Shown: positions 53,499-62,383 of the stretch, one piece after another
Position numbering within the stretch: the stretch's first letter is position 1
How the letters are laid out: the number at the start of each line of letters is the position of its first letter
NCBI GenBank assembly: GCA_965215615.1
Contig: OZ244068.1
Span: 806,001-870,000 of the forward strand
DNA length: 64,000 bases
Origin: CBDATA01 sp965215615
GTDB lineage: Bacteria; Acidobacteriota; Vicinamibacteria; Marinacidobacterales; Marinacidobacteraceae
Direction: 5' to 3'
Notes under the pieces: generated by a model
Seen by the model: the letters and a program-made list of their open reading frames with translations, nothing else
What the model was told of the DNA's origin: nothing
The model's database searches: none
Program-made: the position numbers and the translations under genes

Positions 53499-53811
53499 CC
53501 ATGGTCAAACCGGGAGCCATGGTCAAACCGGGAGCCATGGTCAAATTGCTCGAAAACCATGGTCAAACCGCGAATTCGGCCCGGAAACCATGGTCAAAAC
53601 GCGAATTCGACGGAGAAAACACCCTCGCGGTGATTTCCGGAAGAACCATGGGATTGGCCTCGAAAACCAGGGATTGGGCCACGCGGGAACGCAAAACCAG
53701 CCGATTCAGGAGAACGGGGCCCGTTTCCCGAGGCGCTGGGCGACTTCGCCTCCGGCAGAACGGGTGGCATTCAGCGAACCATGGTCATTCCCGACAGAGC
53801 CATGGTCAAAC
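53499..53811 (+). repeat. CCATGGTCAAAC repeat array B (7 copies plus 1 degenerate)
   Basis: Copies begin at 53499, 53517, 53535, 53557, 53588, 53779 (TCATT ending) and 53800, with a degenerate one at 53646. The first three are an exact 18-base tandem (GGGAGCCATGGTCAAACC). Each unit contains the palindrome CCATGG. The 474 bases from 53457 to 53930 contain no credible gene. The same unit occurs at 34635-34722. Confidence 0.8.
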
Positions 53812-53930
53812 CGGCCAAATCCCGGCAGGTCGAGATCCCAACATTTCAGAATTCCAGCAGACTGGCCCCCGAACAAACCCGGCCTCGCCCGGAAGCGAGG
53901 TCGAACCCCGGGCCGCACGGAAAGGTGGGA

Positions 53931-54263
53931 TCAGGAGGATGGGGTGTCGTCAGGTTCCCTGCCGGGGCGCGCGGCGGAGCCACATGGTCGCCAAACATCG
54001 TAGAGGCAATCCCGATAGACATCGCCGTAGAGGGCTGAACAGTTCGTGAAGCCTCTCCGCTCATCCGTGCAGAGGTCATAGATCGCCTGCGCCTCGCTGG
54101 TGCAGCAATCCACGCGATTCTCAACGAGCGGAAGAAGCCAACCCGGGCAACCCGGCAACTGGGGAAGGAGATCGCAGATGTTGCCGTCTTGCGCCTCACC
54201 GTCAGTGGGAGAGAACGCGAGAAGCACGGCAAACCCTGCAGCCGACCAGAGACCTGATCTCAC
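53931..54263 (-). CDS. Cysteine-rich secreted protein (110 aa)
   Basis: The GTG at 54263 follows a GGGAGGAG ribosome site. A signal peptide (SGLWSAAGFAVLLAFSPTDG) precedes a mature part with nine cysteines in pairs (NICDLLPQLPGC, VDCCTSEA, DLCTDERRGFTNC, RDCLYDVWRPC), which suggests disulfide bonds in the periplasm or outside. No family is recognised. The start overlaps the stop of the next small gene, so they form an operon. Confidence 0.65.
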   Translation of the reverse strand: MRSGLWSAAGFAVLLAFSPTDGEAQDGNICDLLPQLPGCPGWLLPLVENRVDCCTSEAQAIYDLCTDERRGFTNCSALYGDVYRDCLYDVWRPCGSAARPGREPDDTPSS

Positions 54264-54445
54264 TTTTGCTCCTCCCTGAGATGGGAACGAGGCGGTGGCG
54301 GTGGCGGCCCGCTCGGTAGCCAAAGCATTCCTGTGCCGTGAACCACGGTTGGTTCCTCTTCCGTTTGTTCCTCGCTCTTGCCTCCCAGGAAAAGAAACAG
54401 GATCAGAGCGAGCGCCAGCGAAACAGTGACGAGCAGTCTGCGCAC
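54260..54445 (-). CDS. Small membrane-anchored protein (61 aa)
   Basis: One N-terminal helix (LLVTVSLALALILFLFLGG) is followed by an acidic stretch (KSEEQTEEEPTVV) and a proline run (PPPPPP). It looks like an anchored periplasmic or cytoplasmic tail. It overlaps the downstream cysteine-rich gene (GTGA), so the two are co-translated. No family recognised. Confidence 0.55.
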   Translation of the reverse strand: MRRLLVTVSLALALILFLFLGGKSEEQTEEEPTVVHGTGMLWLPSGPPPPPPRSHLREEQK

Positions 54446-54526
54446 GGCGGAATCCCCCTGCTCCGAACATACTACCGGGTGAGCTGTCGCGCAACCGCGA
54501 TGGTCCGCTCCTCCCGGGGAATTTCC

Positions 54527-57373
54527 TCAGAACCGGAGGCGGACCCCGATCCGTGCCACCCGCGGCGGGAGGATGCCGACCACCGCGCCGAAGGAATCGT
54601 CCCGGGAGCCCTCGCCGACCACGCTGTTCAGGTTGAGGGCGTTGAAAACGTCGAGATAGGCCGCGAACTCGGTGCCCTTCGGCAGGTCGAGGCGGTGGTC
54701 GAGTCGCAGGTCCACGAGCGGGACCGCCGGGGAGCGGGCCGCGCCGGGTGGCTCCACGACGATCTCGGTGCTCCCCTGCGGCAGCGGCTCGCCCTCGAGC
54801 GTTTCGGTGAAGATGACCGACCGGTAGTTGGGCCATCCCGAATGGGCACGGAAGGAGCCCGCCACCGAAAATCCCCAGGGCAGGCGGTAGCTTCCCGAAA
54901 GGCGGGCGATGAACGGGCGATCCCAGAAGGTGCGGCCCTCGTGGAGGTCGCCGTGGTTCGGGTTGTTGAGGAGCGGGCCGGGGAATCCGGTCCCTTCGTC
55001 CACTTCGTCGCCGGGGCCGGGGAGCCAGCCGGTGGAGCGGCTCACGGTGAGCGAGGCGAGGAGTTGCCAGCCGGCGGCGTAGCGCTTCCGGGCTTCGAGG
55101 ATCAGCCCCCGGTAGCTCGATCCGATTCCCGGGTTTTCAAGACGAAAACGCGACTGGCCGAGCGTTTCCGGATCCTGAAGCCAGAGGGTCACCGGAACGT
55201 CGTCGTCCGTGCCACGGACGAAATCGCGCCCCGGATCGAGATGCGCGGTCTCGCGCCAGGCGCTCGCCGGAACGCCCACGTCGGTGTCCTCGATGAGGTT
55301 GCGTTCGGTCCGGAGAATTCCGGTGAGTCCGAGGGTCACTCCCCACGGCAGTTCCCGGTGGATGCCGAGCGTCAGTTCGTCGGTGGACGGCTGCTTCAGG
55401 TCGGGATCCACCTCGTTGCGGACCGGGATGAAGACGCTGAGCGGGTTCCCGAAGTCCGCCTCTCCCTCGTCGAGGAGCGTGTTGAAGTTCCGGTCGTCCA
55501 AGCGGAACTTCGCCGAAGCGCGGGCGTTCGGGTTGCCGTAGGCGGGAACGCTCAGTCCGAGCTGGTGGAGGTAGCGCCCGGCGCTCAGCCGGATTCGGGT
55601 CCGGCCGTCTTCGGTGAGCTGGTAGTTCGCGCCGAAGCGCGGGGCGATTCCGAGCCAGGACACGAGACCCGACTGGCCCGTGGTTTCGAGCGGAACCCCG
55701 AACGACTCGAACACCTCAGCCCAGGGCCCCGGCCGGTTCGCCTGATCCGGATATCCGCCGTCCCACCAGTCGGCGCGAACCCCGAGCTCCAGAACCAGCC
55801 GGCTCCGGACGAGGGTGTCCTGGACGAACAGGCCGACGTTGCGGGTGACGTTCCGCACCGCCACCGGATCGCTGTAGAGCGTGACTTCGATCGGGCGCGT
55901 CCGGTCGTGGGTATAGACGATCCCTTCGTGGAGGTCGTGGGTGGTGGTCCCCGGGTTTCGGGTCGCCTCGAATCCGAACTTGAGTTCGTTCGCGCCGCCG
56001 AAGAGCCCGTCGCGGAAGAGGGTGACACTGCCGCTCGCCTGCCAGCGGTCGCGCTCGTAGAGGGTGTTGGTCCCCGATCCGTCGTACCAGATCCCCGAGT
56101 TCAGCTCCCAGCGGGAGAGCCCCGGTTCGCGGCCGGGCTGCTGGCCGTAGGGAAAGAAGAGGTCCACCCGGCTGAGTCGCGCTTCGGCGAGCGCGCTCTC
56201 TCCGAAGACCCCGGACCAGGAGATCTGGCCGAGCGTCATGCTCGAGTCCTGGTAGAGCGTGTTCTCGGGGCGGGGACGGAAGAGGCTCGCCCCCCGGTAG
56301 GGCCGGTACTTGTCGTTGCGGAAGAAGAAGACCCCGATCTCGTGGCCGTCCGCGACCCGGAGGCTGGCCCGGCCCATCAGGTTTTCCAGCTCGGTGAGAT
56401 CCACTCCCGGCGACCCGTCCTCGAAGAAGAAGCCGGGCAGGAACGGCTCCACCCGGAACCGGGAGTAGTTGAGGTAGAACCAGGCGCGATCCCGCCGCAG
56501 CGGGCCGCCGAGTTCGGCCGCGCCGTCGGTCAGCTCCTTCAGCCGGTTCGCCTGCCCGACGCCCCGCGCCCGGAGCGCGTCGTCGAGGTTCTGCGCCTGG
56601 AACCGCTCGTGCTCGTAGAAGAAGCTCGCGCTCCCCGAAAAACGGTTGCCGCCGCGGCGGGTCACGAGGTTCAGGAACACGCCGGGGGTCTGGATCTCGG
56701 CGCGGTGGCCCGCGGTCGAGACCTCCACTTCCTCGAAGCTGTCGAAGCTGTAGTAGGTGATGCTCGCCCCCATCGCGCCGGGGTCGGTGACGTTCACCCC
56801 GTTCAGGTAGTACTGGTTCTGGGTCCAGGCCGACCCGGCGGCGGACATCAGGGACTGCTGGCCGCTCTCCGCGCCGCCGACGTTCACCTTGGACATCATC
56901 ACGCCGGGGGTCTGCTCGAGGACGTTCCAGATGTCGCGGGTGTTGGGAAGGTCTTCGAGAACGGGCCGATCCACCGTTTCCCGGACCCCGCCGCCCCGCG
57001 TTTCGAGGGCGCTTTGCGAAATCGCCGAGACGGTCTCGGTGATCCCGGCGACCGCGAGGCGCAGCCGGACTTCGGCCACCGACCCGGCCGCGACGCTCAC
57101 CTCTGCGGGAGGAGAGGCGACGAAGCCGGGATGCTCGGCCGTGATCCGCCAGATTCCGGGCGGAAGCCCCGCGAACCCGAAACGCCCGCCGGGGCCGGTC
57201 GCCTGTTCGCGAAGGACGCCACGTTCGGGAAGCGAGAGGGTGACCCGCGCTCCGGGGAGCACGCCGCCGGTCGCGTCCACCACCACTCCGTCCACGCCTC
57301 CGGTCGGCTGGGCGAACACCGGGGAGGCCGCGAGGCAGAGCGCGAGCAGGAGTGCAGGACGCATGGAGCGCAT
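54527..57373 (-). CDS. TonB-dependent receptor with carboxypeptidase-like domain
   Basis: A protein of about 948 residues from the ATG at 57373 (another ATG lies at 57364). After the signal (PALLLALCLAASPVFAQ) comes a CarboxypepD_reg domain (VDGVVVDATGGVLPGARVTL), a plug domain (DLPNTRDIWNVLEQTPGVMM, QNQYYLNGVNVTDPGAMG), and a 22-strand-type barrel ending in Phe (RIGVRLRF). It resembles the Oar-like receptors frequent in Acidobacteriota. Ligand unknown. Confidence 0.92.
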   Translation of the reverse strand: MRSMRPALLLALCLAASPVFAQPTGGVDGVVVDATGGVLPGARVTLSLPERGVLREQATGPGGRFGFAGLPPGIWRITAEHPGFVASPPAEVSVAAGSVAEVRLRLAVAGITETVSAISQSALETRGGGVRETVDRPVLEDLPNTRDIWNVLEQTPGVMMSKVNVGGAESGQQSLMSAAGSAWTQNQYYLNGVNVTDPGAMGASITYYSFDSFEEVEVSTAGHRAEIQTPGVFLNLVTRRGGNRFSGSASFFYEHERFQAQNLDDALRARGVGQANRLKELTDGAAELGGPLRRDRAWFYLNYSRFRVEPFLPGFFFEDGSPGVDLTELENLMGRASLRVADGHEIGVFFFRNDKYRPYRGASLFRPRPENTLYQDSSMTLGQISWSGVFGESALAEARLSRVDLFFPYGQQPGREPGLSRWELNSGIWYDGSGTNTLYERDRWQASGSVTLFRDGLFGGANELKFGFEATRNPGTTTHDLHEGIVYTHDRTRPIEVTLYSDPVAVRNVTRNVGLFVQDTLVRSRLVLELGVRADWWDGGYPDQANRPGPWAEVFESFGVPLETTGQSGLVSWLGIAPRFGANYQLTEDGRTRIRLSAGRYLHQLGLSVPAYGNPNARASAKFRLDDRNFNTLLDEGEADFGNPLSVFIPVRNEVDPDLKQPSTDELTLGIHRELPWGVTLGLTGILRTERNLIEDTDVGVPASAWRETAHLDPGRDFVRGTDDDVPVTLWLQDPETLGQSRFRLENPGIGSSYRGLILEARKRYAAGWQLLASLTVSRSTGWLPGPGDEVDEGTGFPGPLLNNPNHGDLHEGRTFWDRPFIARLSGSYRLPWGFSVAGSFRAHSGWPNYRSVIFTETLEGEPLPQGSTEIVVEPPGAARSPAVPLVDLRLDHRLDLPKGTEFAAYLDVFNALNLNSVVGEGSRDDSFGAVVGILPPRVARIGVRLRF

Positions 57374-57395
57374 CCGATAGTAGCCGCTGCCCGGC

Positions 57396-57427
57396 CAGGC
57401 ACCCACGAGGGCGCCTGAATCGTTTTT
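57396..57427 (+). terminator. Hairpin with U-run in the receptor/Fic divergent region
   Basis: CAGGCACCC and GGGCGCCTG pair (eight pairs, one A-C mismatch) around ACGA, followed by AATCGTTTTT. On the plus strand this is the shape of an intrinsic terminator, though no plus-strand gene ends here. It may act as an attenuator before the Fic gene or end an antisense transcript. Confidence 0.4.
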
Positions 57428-57478
57428 CCACGAAACTGGGCTAATCTAAGCGTAATTCCACGACGGGAATCGTTTTCC

Positions 57479-58969
57479 TTGCCTTCCTCCTCTTCGGGCG
57501 ATCGACTGCTCGGCCACGCGTGGCTCCACGAGGAATTCGCGCTCCGTGTTCCGCGAGCGGCGACCGAGAGTCGTCTCGTTTCCGGGGCTCGTCGCACCGA
57601 AAGGGAAGCCGGGGAGGTCTTCGAATCGTACCCGCTGCGCTACGCCGGCGACGGCTCGGTGATCTCGCACCTGCGCTTTGCGCTGCGCCACGAGCCTCTC
57701 GACCTCGGGGTGCTGACGGCGGCGTTCCGGGAGATGGGGCCGAAACCCGTCACGGATTGGGTGCGGGCGGAGCCTACCGGTGCTCACAGCCGGCGCGCCT
57801 GGTTCCTCTACGAGACCTTTCTGGGGCGAACTCTCGACCTCCCGGACGCGAAGAGTGGGAACTACGTGGAAGCTCTCCACTCCGGGAGGCATTTCGTCGC
57901 TGCGCCGCGTCCCGTGAGGCGGCACCGCGTGGCGGACAATCTGCTCGGCGGCCCTGGGCTCTGCCCGACGGTGCGGCGAACGGTTCGGCTTGCCGAAGCG
58001 GCGGAGGCGGGGTTCCCGGAAGAAGCGCAGGCGCTCGTCGCCGGTTACGAGCCCACCGTCCTGGCGCGCGCCGTCAACTACCTCCTGACCAAGGAAACGC
58101 GCTCCTCCTTCGCGATCGAAGGCGAAATGCCGTCGGCGACCCGTGCGGAGCGTTTCGTGAATGCGCTCAGGACGGCACCGGATCGGGATCCGACCGACGA
58201 GGCGGTGCTCATGGATCTCCAATCCGAGATCGTGGAGCCTCGCTACGCGACGCGCGGCTATCGGGATACGCAGGTATTCGTGGGCTCGTCGGCGGGGGAT
58301 CACCGCGAGGAAGTCCACTTCATCGGCCCGCGACCGGCGGATGTCCCGAGGCTCATGGAGGGCTGGAAGGCACTGAGTCGCCGTCTCACGGATGTGGATC
58401 CGGTGGTGGCGGCCGCCGTCTCCTCGTTCGCATTCGTTTTCGTCCACCCATTCGAGGACGGAAATGGCCGCCTGCACCGGTGGCTGATGCACCAGGTTCT
58501 TTCCGGCCGGGGCTTCAGCCCACCCGGTGTCGTGTTTCCGATCTCCGCCGCGATCCTGCGGGATCGGAAGGGCTACGACAAGGCTCTCGGGAGCTTTTCG
58601 AAGCCGCGGCTCCGGCTCACCGATTGGAAATGGACGCGGGAGCGGCAGATTCGGGTGGCGAACGACACGGCGGATCTCTACCGCTTCTTCGATGCGACTC
58701 TCCTGGCGGAATACCTGTACGACCGGTTCGCCGACACGATCCGCCACGACCTCCGGGAGGAGCTTGGTTTCGTGAGCGCGTTCCACCACGCGCTCGCCGC
58801 GACGCGGGACATCGTGGACATGCCCGACCGCCGCCTGTCGCTCTTCGTTCGGCTCGTGATACGGAACGAGGGGCGACTTTCCGCATCCAAACGCTCTGTG
58901 TTCAAGGAACTGAGCGACGAGGAGGTCGCGGCCATGGAGCAAGCCGTCGCCGATGCGGCCTCCGGGTGA
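57479..58969 (+). CDS. Fic-family protein (AMP transferase type)
   Basis: A 496-residue protein from a TTG start. The Fic core is HPFEDGNGRLHRW (near residue 324), with the canonical HPFxxGNGR. An upstream SSFAIEGE is the inhibitory (S/T)xxxE(G/N) motif whose Glu blocks ATP, so this is a self-inhibited N-terminal (class II) Fic protein. Fic enzymes add AMP to target hydroxyls. An N-terminal domain of about 190 residues precedes the core and a winged-helix-like C-terminus follows. The target is unknown. Confidence 0.88.
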   Translation: MPSSSSGDRLLGHAWLHEEFALRVPRAATESRLVSGARRTEREAGEVFESYPLRYAGDGSVISHLRFALRHEPLDLGVLTAAFREMGPKPVTDWVRAEPTGAHSRRAWFLYETFLGRTLDLPDAKSGNYVEALHSGRHFVAAPRPVRRHRVADNLLGGPGLCPTVRRTVRLAEAAEAGFPEEAQALVAGYEPTVLARAVNYLLTKETRSSFAIEGEMPSATRAERFVNALRTAPDRDPTDEAVLMDLQSEIVEPRYATRGYRDTQVFVGSSAGDHREEVHFIGPRPADVPRLMEGWKALSRRLTDVDPVVAAAVSSFAFVFVHPFEDGNGRLHRWLMHQVLSGRGFSPPGVVFPISAAILRDRKGYDKALGSFSKPRLRLTDWKWTRERQIRVANDTADLYRFFDATLLAEYLYDRFADTIRHDLREELGFVSAFHHALAATRDIVDMPDRRLSLFVRLVIRNEGRLSASKRSVFKELSDEEVAAMEQAVADAASG

Positions 58970-58984
58970 GATGAGAACAGGAGC

Positions 58985-59685
58985 ATGAAGCCGCGCCCAC
59001 TCGCCGTCCTCGGAACTCTCGCTCTCTCCTGTGGCGGCGGCGATGCGCCGACGGTCCCTTCGCCGAGATCGCCCGGCGGGTGTTCGAACGAGCGCGCGAG
59101 CGCACTCGCGTAAGCTGGCAGCACGGCGCGTCTGCCCCGCGAGTGGGATGGCACCCCGTTCCGCTTCGATGTGATCGAATCGGGTGATCCGGCTGCCGAC
59201 GCCTATCTGCGAAATTCTCTCGTTGCGGTGGACGAACTGGCCGACCGATCGAGGATCGGCTCGGTTACCGGATCATCGAGGCGGGCGAGATGATTCCCGA
59301 TCCTCCCGACGTTCCCACTGGCTGGCGCTCGACCCATCGAGAAAACGCGACGCACTGTGCATCCATCCGGACACCCGGGCAGGTCATGGGACTGCTGATC
59401 GAGACGCGGCCACCCGAGCACCGGGGCGGAGGAGCCAGGAGCGTGTCCCCGCACTGCGCGGGCGTGCACTACTTCCGGCACCGCGACACGGAAGGGTTCG
59501 CGCCCGACTTCCGCGAGGCCATCGTCCATGAGATCTTCCCTCTCTTCGGCTACTCCCACCACGGCGAGAACCGGGCGGGAATCGAGATGTCCCGCGACCT
59601 CACGGAGGATCGCAACTGGAGGCCGACCGCCGCCGGCATCGAGGCGCTCGGCTGCGCGTACCCGCATCCCGACTTCCCGCGCTGA
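58985..59685 (+). pseudogene. Lipoprotein metalloprotease, decayed
   Basis: Joined frames give one protein: MKPRPLAVLGTLALSCGGGD (lipobox ALSC), then a TAA stop at 59111, then LPREWDGTPFRFDVIESGDP, then a frameshift near 59250, then RLGYRIIEAGEMIPDPPDVP to REAIVHEIFPLFGYSHHGEN. The last part looks like the zinc motif HExxHxxGxxH with the second His changed to Pro. A nonsense codon, a frame loss and a missing ligand together show decay. 59290-59685 is still open for 131 residues. Confidence 0.6.
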
Positions 59686-59694
59686 GCGGCGCGG

Positions 59695-59781
59695 CGGAGA
59701 GGGAGGGATTCGAACCCTCGGCACGGTTTCCCGTGCAACTGCTTAGCAGGCAGCCCTGTTCAGCCACTCCAGCACCTCTCC
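59695..59781 (-). tRNA. tRNA-Ser (GCT)
   Basis: The acceptor GGAGAGG pairs with CCTCTCC, the anticodon loop is CTGCTAA between GCTGC and GCAGT (anticodon GCT), the long variable arm is GCACGG...CCGTGC, and the T arm is regular. No CCA is encoded. Length 87. Confidence 0.93.
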
Positions 59782-59886
59782 GGTGGCAAAGCCGCGCAAA
59801 ACGCCGGCCGGGGCGGCCCGAATCGTACACCGACGATGCCATCGGGCGGGCCGGTTCCTGCTATCCTCTTTGCCCTGCCGCGCCAC

Positions 59887-59960
59887 TGGGAAGTCGTCCA
59901 ATGGCAGGACACACGGCTCTGGACCGTGGAATCGGGGTTCGAGTCCCTGCTTCCCAGCCA
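59887..59960 (+). tRNA. tRNA-Gln (CTG)
   Basis: Acceptor TGGGAAG/CTTCCCA, anticodon arm CACGG-CTCTGGA-CCGTG (anticodon CTG), T arm CGGGGTTCGAGTCCCTG, and encoded CCA at 59958-59960. It sits 68 bases before the TPR protein gene. Confidence 0.95.
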
Positions 59961-60028
59961 GGTGGGCGCAAGGTCCGGCGCTCTTTCGCGCGGCTCCGTT
60001 CCGGGCCCCTCATCCGAAGGAGTTCCCC

Positions 60029-60952
60029 ATGCGCCTCAAGACACTCGGCCGGGTCGGCCTCGTGGCTGTCCTCGTGCTCTTCGGAGCCCAGGCCGCTTTC
60101 GCCCAGATGGGCACCGGCCGGGTCTCCGGCACCGTCAAGGATCCGAACGGGAACCCGATCGAGGGGGCGACCATCACCGCGACCAGCGGCGACAGCAACC
60201 GGGCCCTCGAAGCGACGACGGATGCGAACGGTCGCTGGGCGATCCTCGGCTTCCGCAGCCGCGCCTACGACTTCTCGGTTCAGGCATCCGGTTTCCAGCC
60301 GTACAACTACCAGGCGCAAATCCAGCAGGCCGGTCGGAATCCGGACATGGACCTCGTCCTCGAGCCGGCGGCGATGGGGAGTTCCGCCGGAACCGGCGGC
60401 GGCCTGCTCGCCGAAGCCCAGGAACTGCACCAGGCAGGGATGTGGGATGAAGCGCTCATGAAGTACGACGAAGTGCTCGCCGCCGACCCCACCATGTACC
60501 AGATCCACCTCAACCGCGGCTCGGTGCTCCGCGAGCTCGGGCGCGAGGACGACGCGAAGATGGCCTACCAGATGGTTCTCGACCAGGATCCGGGCAGCGC
60601 TCCGGCCCTGATCTCGATGGCCGAGATCGCGGTGGCGGCGAACGACCTCGACACCGCGGTCGAGTATTTCAAGACGGCGGTGGACACCACCGACGACGAG
60701 ATCATCCCGTTCAACGTGGCGGCGATCTATTTCCAGAACGGCAACGTGGACGAGGCCATCGAGTACTTCCTGCTCGCTGCCGAGCGCCGGATGGACTGGG
60801 CCGAGCCCCACCTCGAAATCGCGAAGGCCTACCTCAACAAGGGTGATTTCGCATCAGCCCGCACCCACCTGAACATGGTGGTGGAAATCGAGCCCGACGG
60901 GGCTTCGGCGGCGATGGCGAACGCCATGCTCCAGGCGCTCCCCGAGGACTGA
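60029..60952 (+). CDS. Exported TPR protein with carboxypeptidase-like domain
   Basis: A 307-residue secreted protein (signal LVAVLVLFGAQAAFAQ). Residues about 29-115 form a carboxypeptidase regulatory-like domain (GRVSGTVKDPNGNPIEGATI). Four or five TPR units follow (AEAQELHQAGMWDEALMKYD, TMYQIHLNRGSVLRELGR, and so on). The pairing is common in Acidobacteriota-like genomes and suggests an envelope scaffold. The ATG at 60029 follows AAGGAG. Confidence 0.85.
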   Translation: MRLKTLGRVGLVAVLVLFGAQAAFAQMGTGRVSGTVKDPNGNPIEGATITATSGDSNRALEATTDANGRWAILGFRSRAYDFSVQASGFQPYNYQAQIQQAGRNPDMDLVLEPAAMGSSAGTGGGLLAEAQELHQAGMWDEALMKYDEVLAADPTMYQIHLNRGSVLRELGREDDAKMAYQMVLDQDPGSAPALISMAEIAVAANDLDTAVEYFKTAVDTTDDEIIPFNVAAIYFQNGNVDEAIEYFLLAAERRMDWAEPHLEIAKAYLNKGDFASARTHLNMVVEIEPDGASAAMANAMLQALPED

Positions 60953-60983
60953 GCGCCTTCCCGGGCCGGGGTTCGGGCCAGCC

Positions 60984-61071
60984 GGAGGGATGGCCGAGCG
61001 GTTTAAGGCGGTGGTCTTGAAAACCATTGACCCGAAAGGGTCCGGGGGTTCGAATCCCTCTCCCTCCGCCA
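60984..61071 (+). tRNA. tRNA-Ser (TGA)
   Basis: Acceptor GGAGGGA/TCCCTCC, anticodon loop CTTGAAA (anticodon TGA), long variable arm GACCCGAAAGGGTC, T arm GGGGGTTCGAATCCCTC and encoded CCA. It ends six bases from the stop of the convergent serS gene, whose product charges it. Confidence 0.95.
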
Positions 61072-61077
61072 CCCGGT

Positions 61078-62358
61078 TCAGGCGGAGCGCAGCTCCGTGA
61101 TGCCGTCGAGATAGGGCTGGAGCACCTTCGGGATCCCGATCGAGCCGTCCTCGCGCTGGTAGTTTTCGAGGAGCGCGAGCCAGGTCCGGCCCACCGCGAG
61201 CCCCGATCCGTTCAGGGTGTGGCAGAACCGCGCCTTCGCGCCGCCGCCGGGACGATACCGGATGCCGGCGCGGCGAGCCTGGAAGTCGCCGCAGTTGCTG
61301 CAGGAGCTGATCTCCCGGTAGGTGCCGGCGGACGGGAGCCAGACTTCGAGGTCATAAGTTTTGGTCGCGGCGGCTCCCATGTCCCCGGTGGAAAGCAGCA
61401 CGACCCGGTACGGAAGTTCGAGCAGCTCCAGGATCCGTTCCGCGTCCCGGGTGAGTGACTCCAGCTCCTCGAACGAGGTCTCCGCATCCGTCACCTTGAC
61501 GATCTCCACCTTGTCGAACTGATGCTGGCGGATGAGCCCCCGGGTGTCCTGTCCGGCGGCTCCGGCTTCGGCGCGAAAGCACGGGGTGGCCGATACGTAG
61601 CGCTTCGGGAGTTCGGCGGCTTCGAGCGTGTCTTCCGAGTGCAGGTTGGTCAGCGGAACCTCGGCGGTGGGGATCAGGAAGAGGTCGCGCCCCTCCACCC
61701 GGAACAGGTCGTCGCGGAACTTCGGAAGCTGGCCGGTCCCGGTGAGCGTTTCGGAGTTCACGAGCAGCGGGCACCAGATCTCTTCGTACCCATGCTTCGT
61801 CTGGACATCCAGCATGAACCGGGTGAGCGCCCGCTCGAGTCGGGCACCGGCACCGCGGAGGACCGCGAAACGGGCACCGCTCAGCCGGGCCGCCCGCGGC
61901 AGGTCGAGGATTCCGAGAGCGGTCGCGAGCTCGTCGTGGGTTTTCGGCTCGAAATCGAAGTCACGCGGTTCGCCGACCCGCCGGATCTCCCGGTTGGCGG
62001 TTTCGTCGGGGCCTTTCGGTACCGAGTCGTGGGCGAGATTCGGCAGCCCGAGCAGCCGGGATTCGAGGAGCGCCTCGACCTCCTTGAGCCGGCTTTCGCG
62101 GTCTTTCACCCGGTCGGGAGCGGCCGCAAGTTCGGCGCGAAGCTGCTCGGCCGCTTCCCGCTTCCCGCTCCGGTAGAGCGCTCCCACTTCCTTGTTCATG
62201 GCCTTGAGCCGCTCCCGGAGGCGGCTGACCTCGGTCTGGATTTCGGCGCGTTCGGCGAGGAGAGCGAGCACCTCTTCGAGGTCGCCGTCGTGGCCGCGGT
62301 CCCGGAGCTTTCGGGAGACGGTTTCCGGGTTGCGGCGGATCAGGTCACTGGACAGCAT
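61078..62358 (-). CDS. serS: Seryl-tRNA synthetase
   Basis: A 426-residue class II synthetase. The N-terminal coiled-coil arm (residues about 30-100, rich in LLAERAEIQTEVSRLRERLK) grips the long variable arm of tRNA-Ser and tRNA-Sec. Motif 2 is CFRAEAGAAGQDTRGLIRQH and motif 3 is GSGLAVGRTWLALLENYQ. It charges the two tRNA-Ser in this window and also the tRNA-Sec at 34 kb. Confidence 0.96.
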   Translation of the reverse strand: MLSSDLIRRNPETVSRKLRDRGHDGDLEEVLALLAERAEIQTEVSRLRERLKAMNKEVGALYRSGKREAAEQLRAELAAAPDRVKDRESRLKEVEALLESRLLGLPNLAHDSVPKGPDETANREIRRVGEPRDFDFEPKTHDELATALGILDLPRAARLSGARFAVLRGAGARLERALTRFMLDVQTKHGYEEIWCPLLVNSETLTGTGQLPKFRDDLFRVEGRDLFLIPTAEVPLTNLHSEDTLEAAELPKRYVSATPCFRAEAGAAGQDTRGLIRQHQFDKVEIVKVTDAETSFEELESLTRDAERILELLELPYRVVLLSTGDMGAAATKTYDLEVWLPSAGTYREISSCSNCGDFQARRAGIRYRPGGGAKARFCHTLNGSGLAVGRTWLALLENYQREDGSIGIPKVLQPYLDGITELRSA

Positions 62359-62383
62359 GAACCGGTTAGCCTAAACACCTCCG

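Noticed and set aside
53499..53811. Possible CRISPR array
   Set aside because: Repeats are only 12 to 18 bases, spacing runs from 18 to 190 bases, intervening sequences are not of uniform length, and no cas gene is near.
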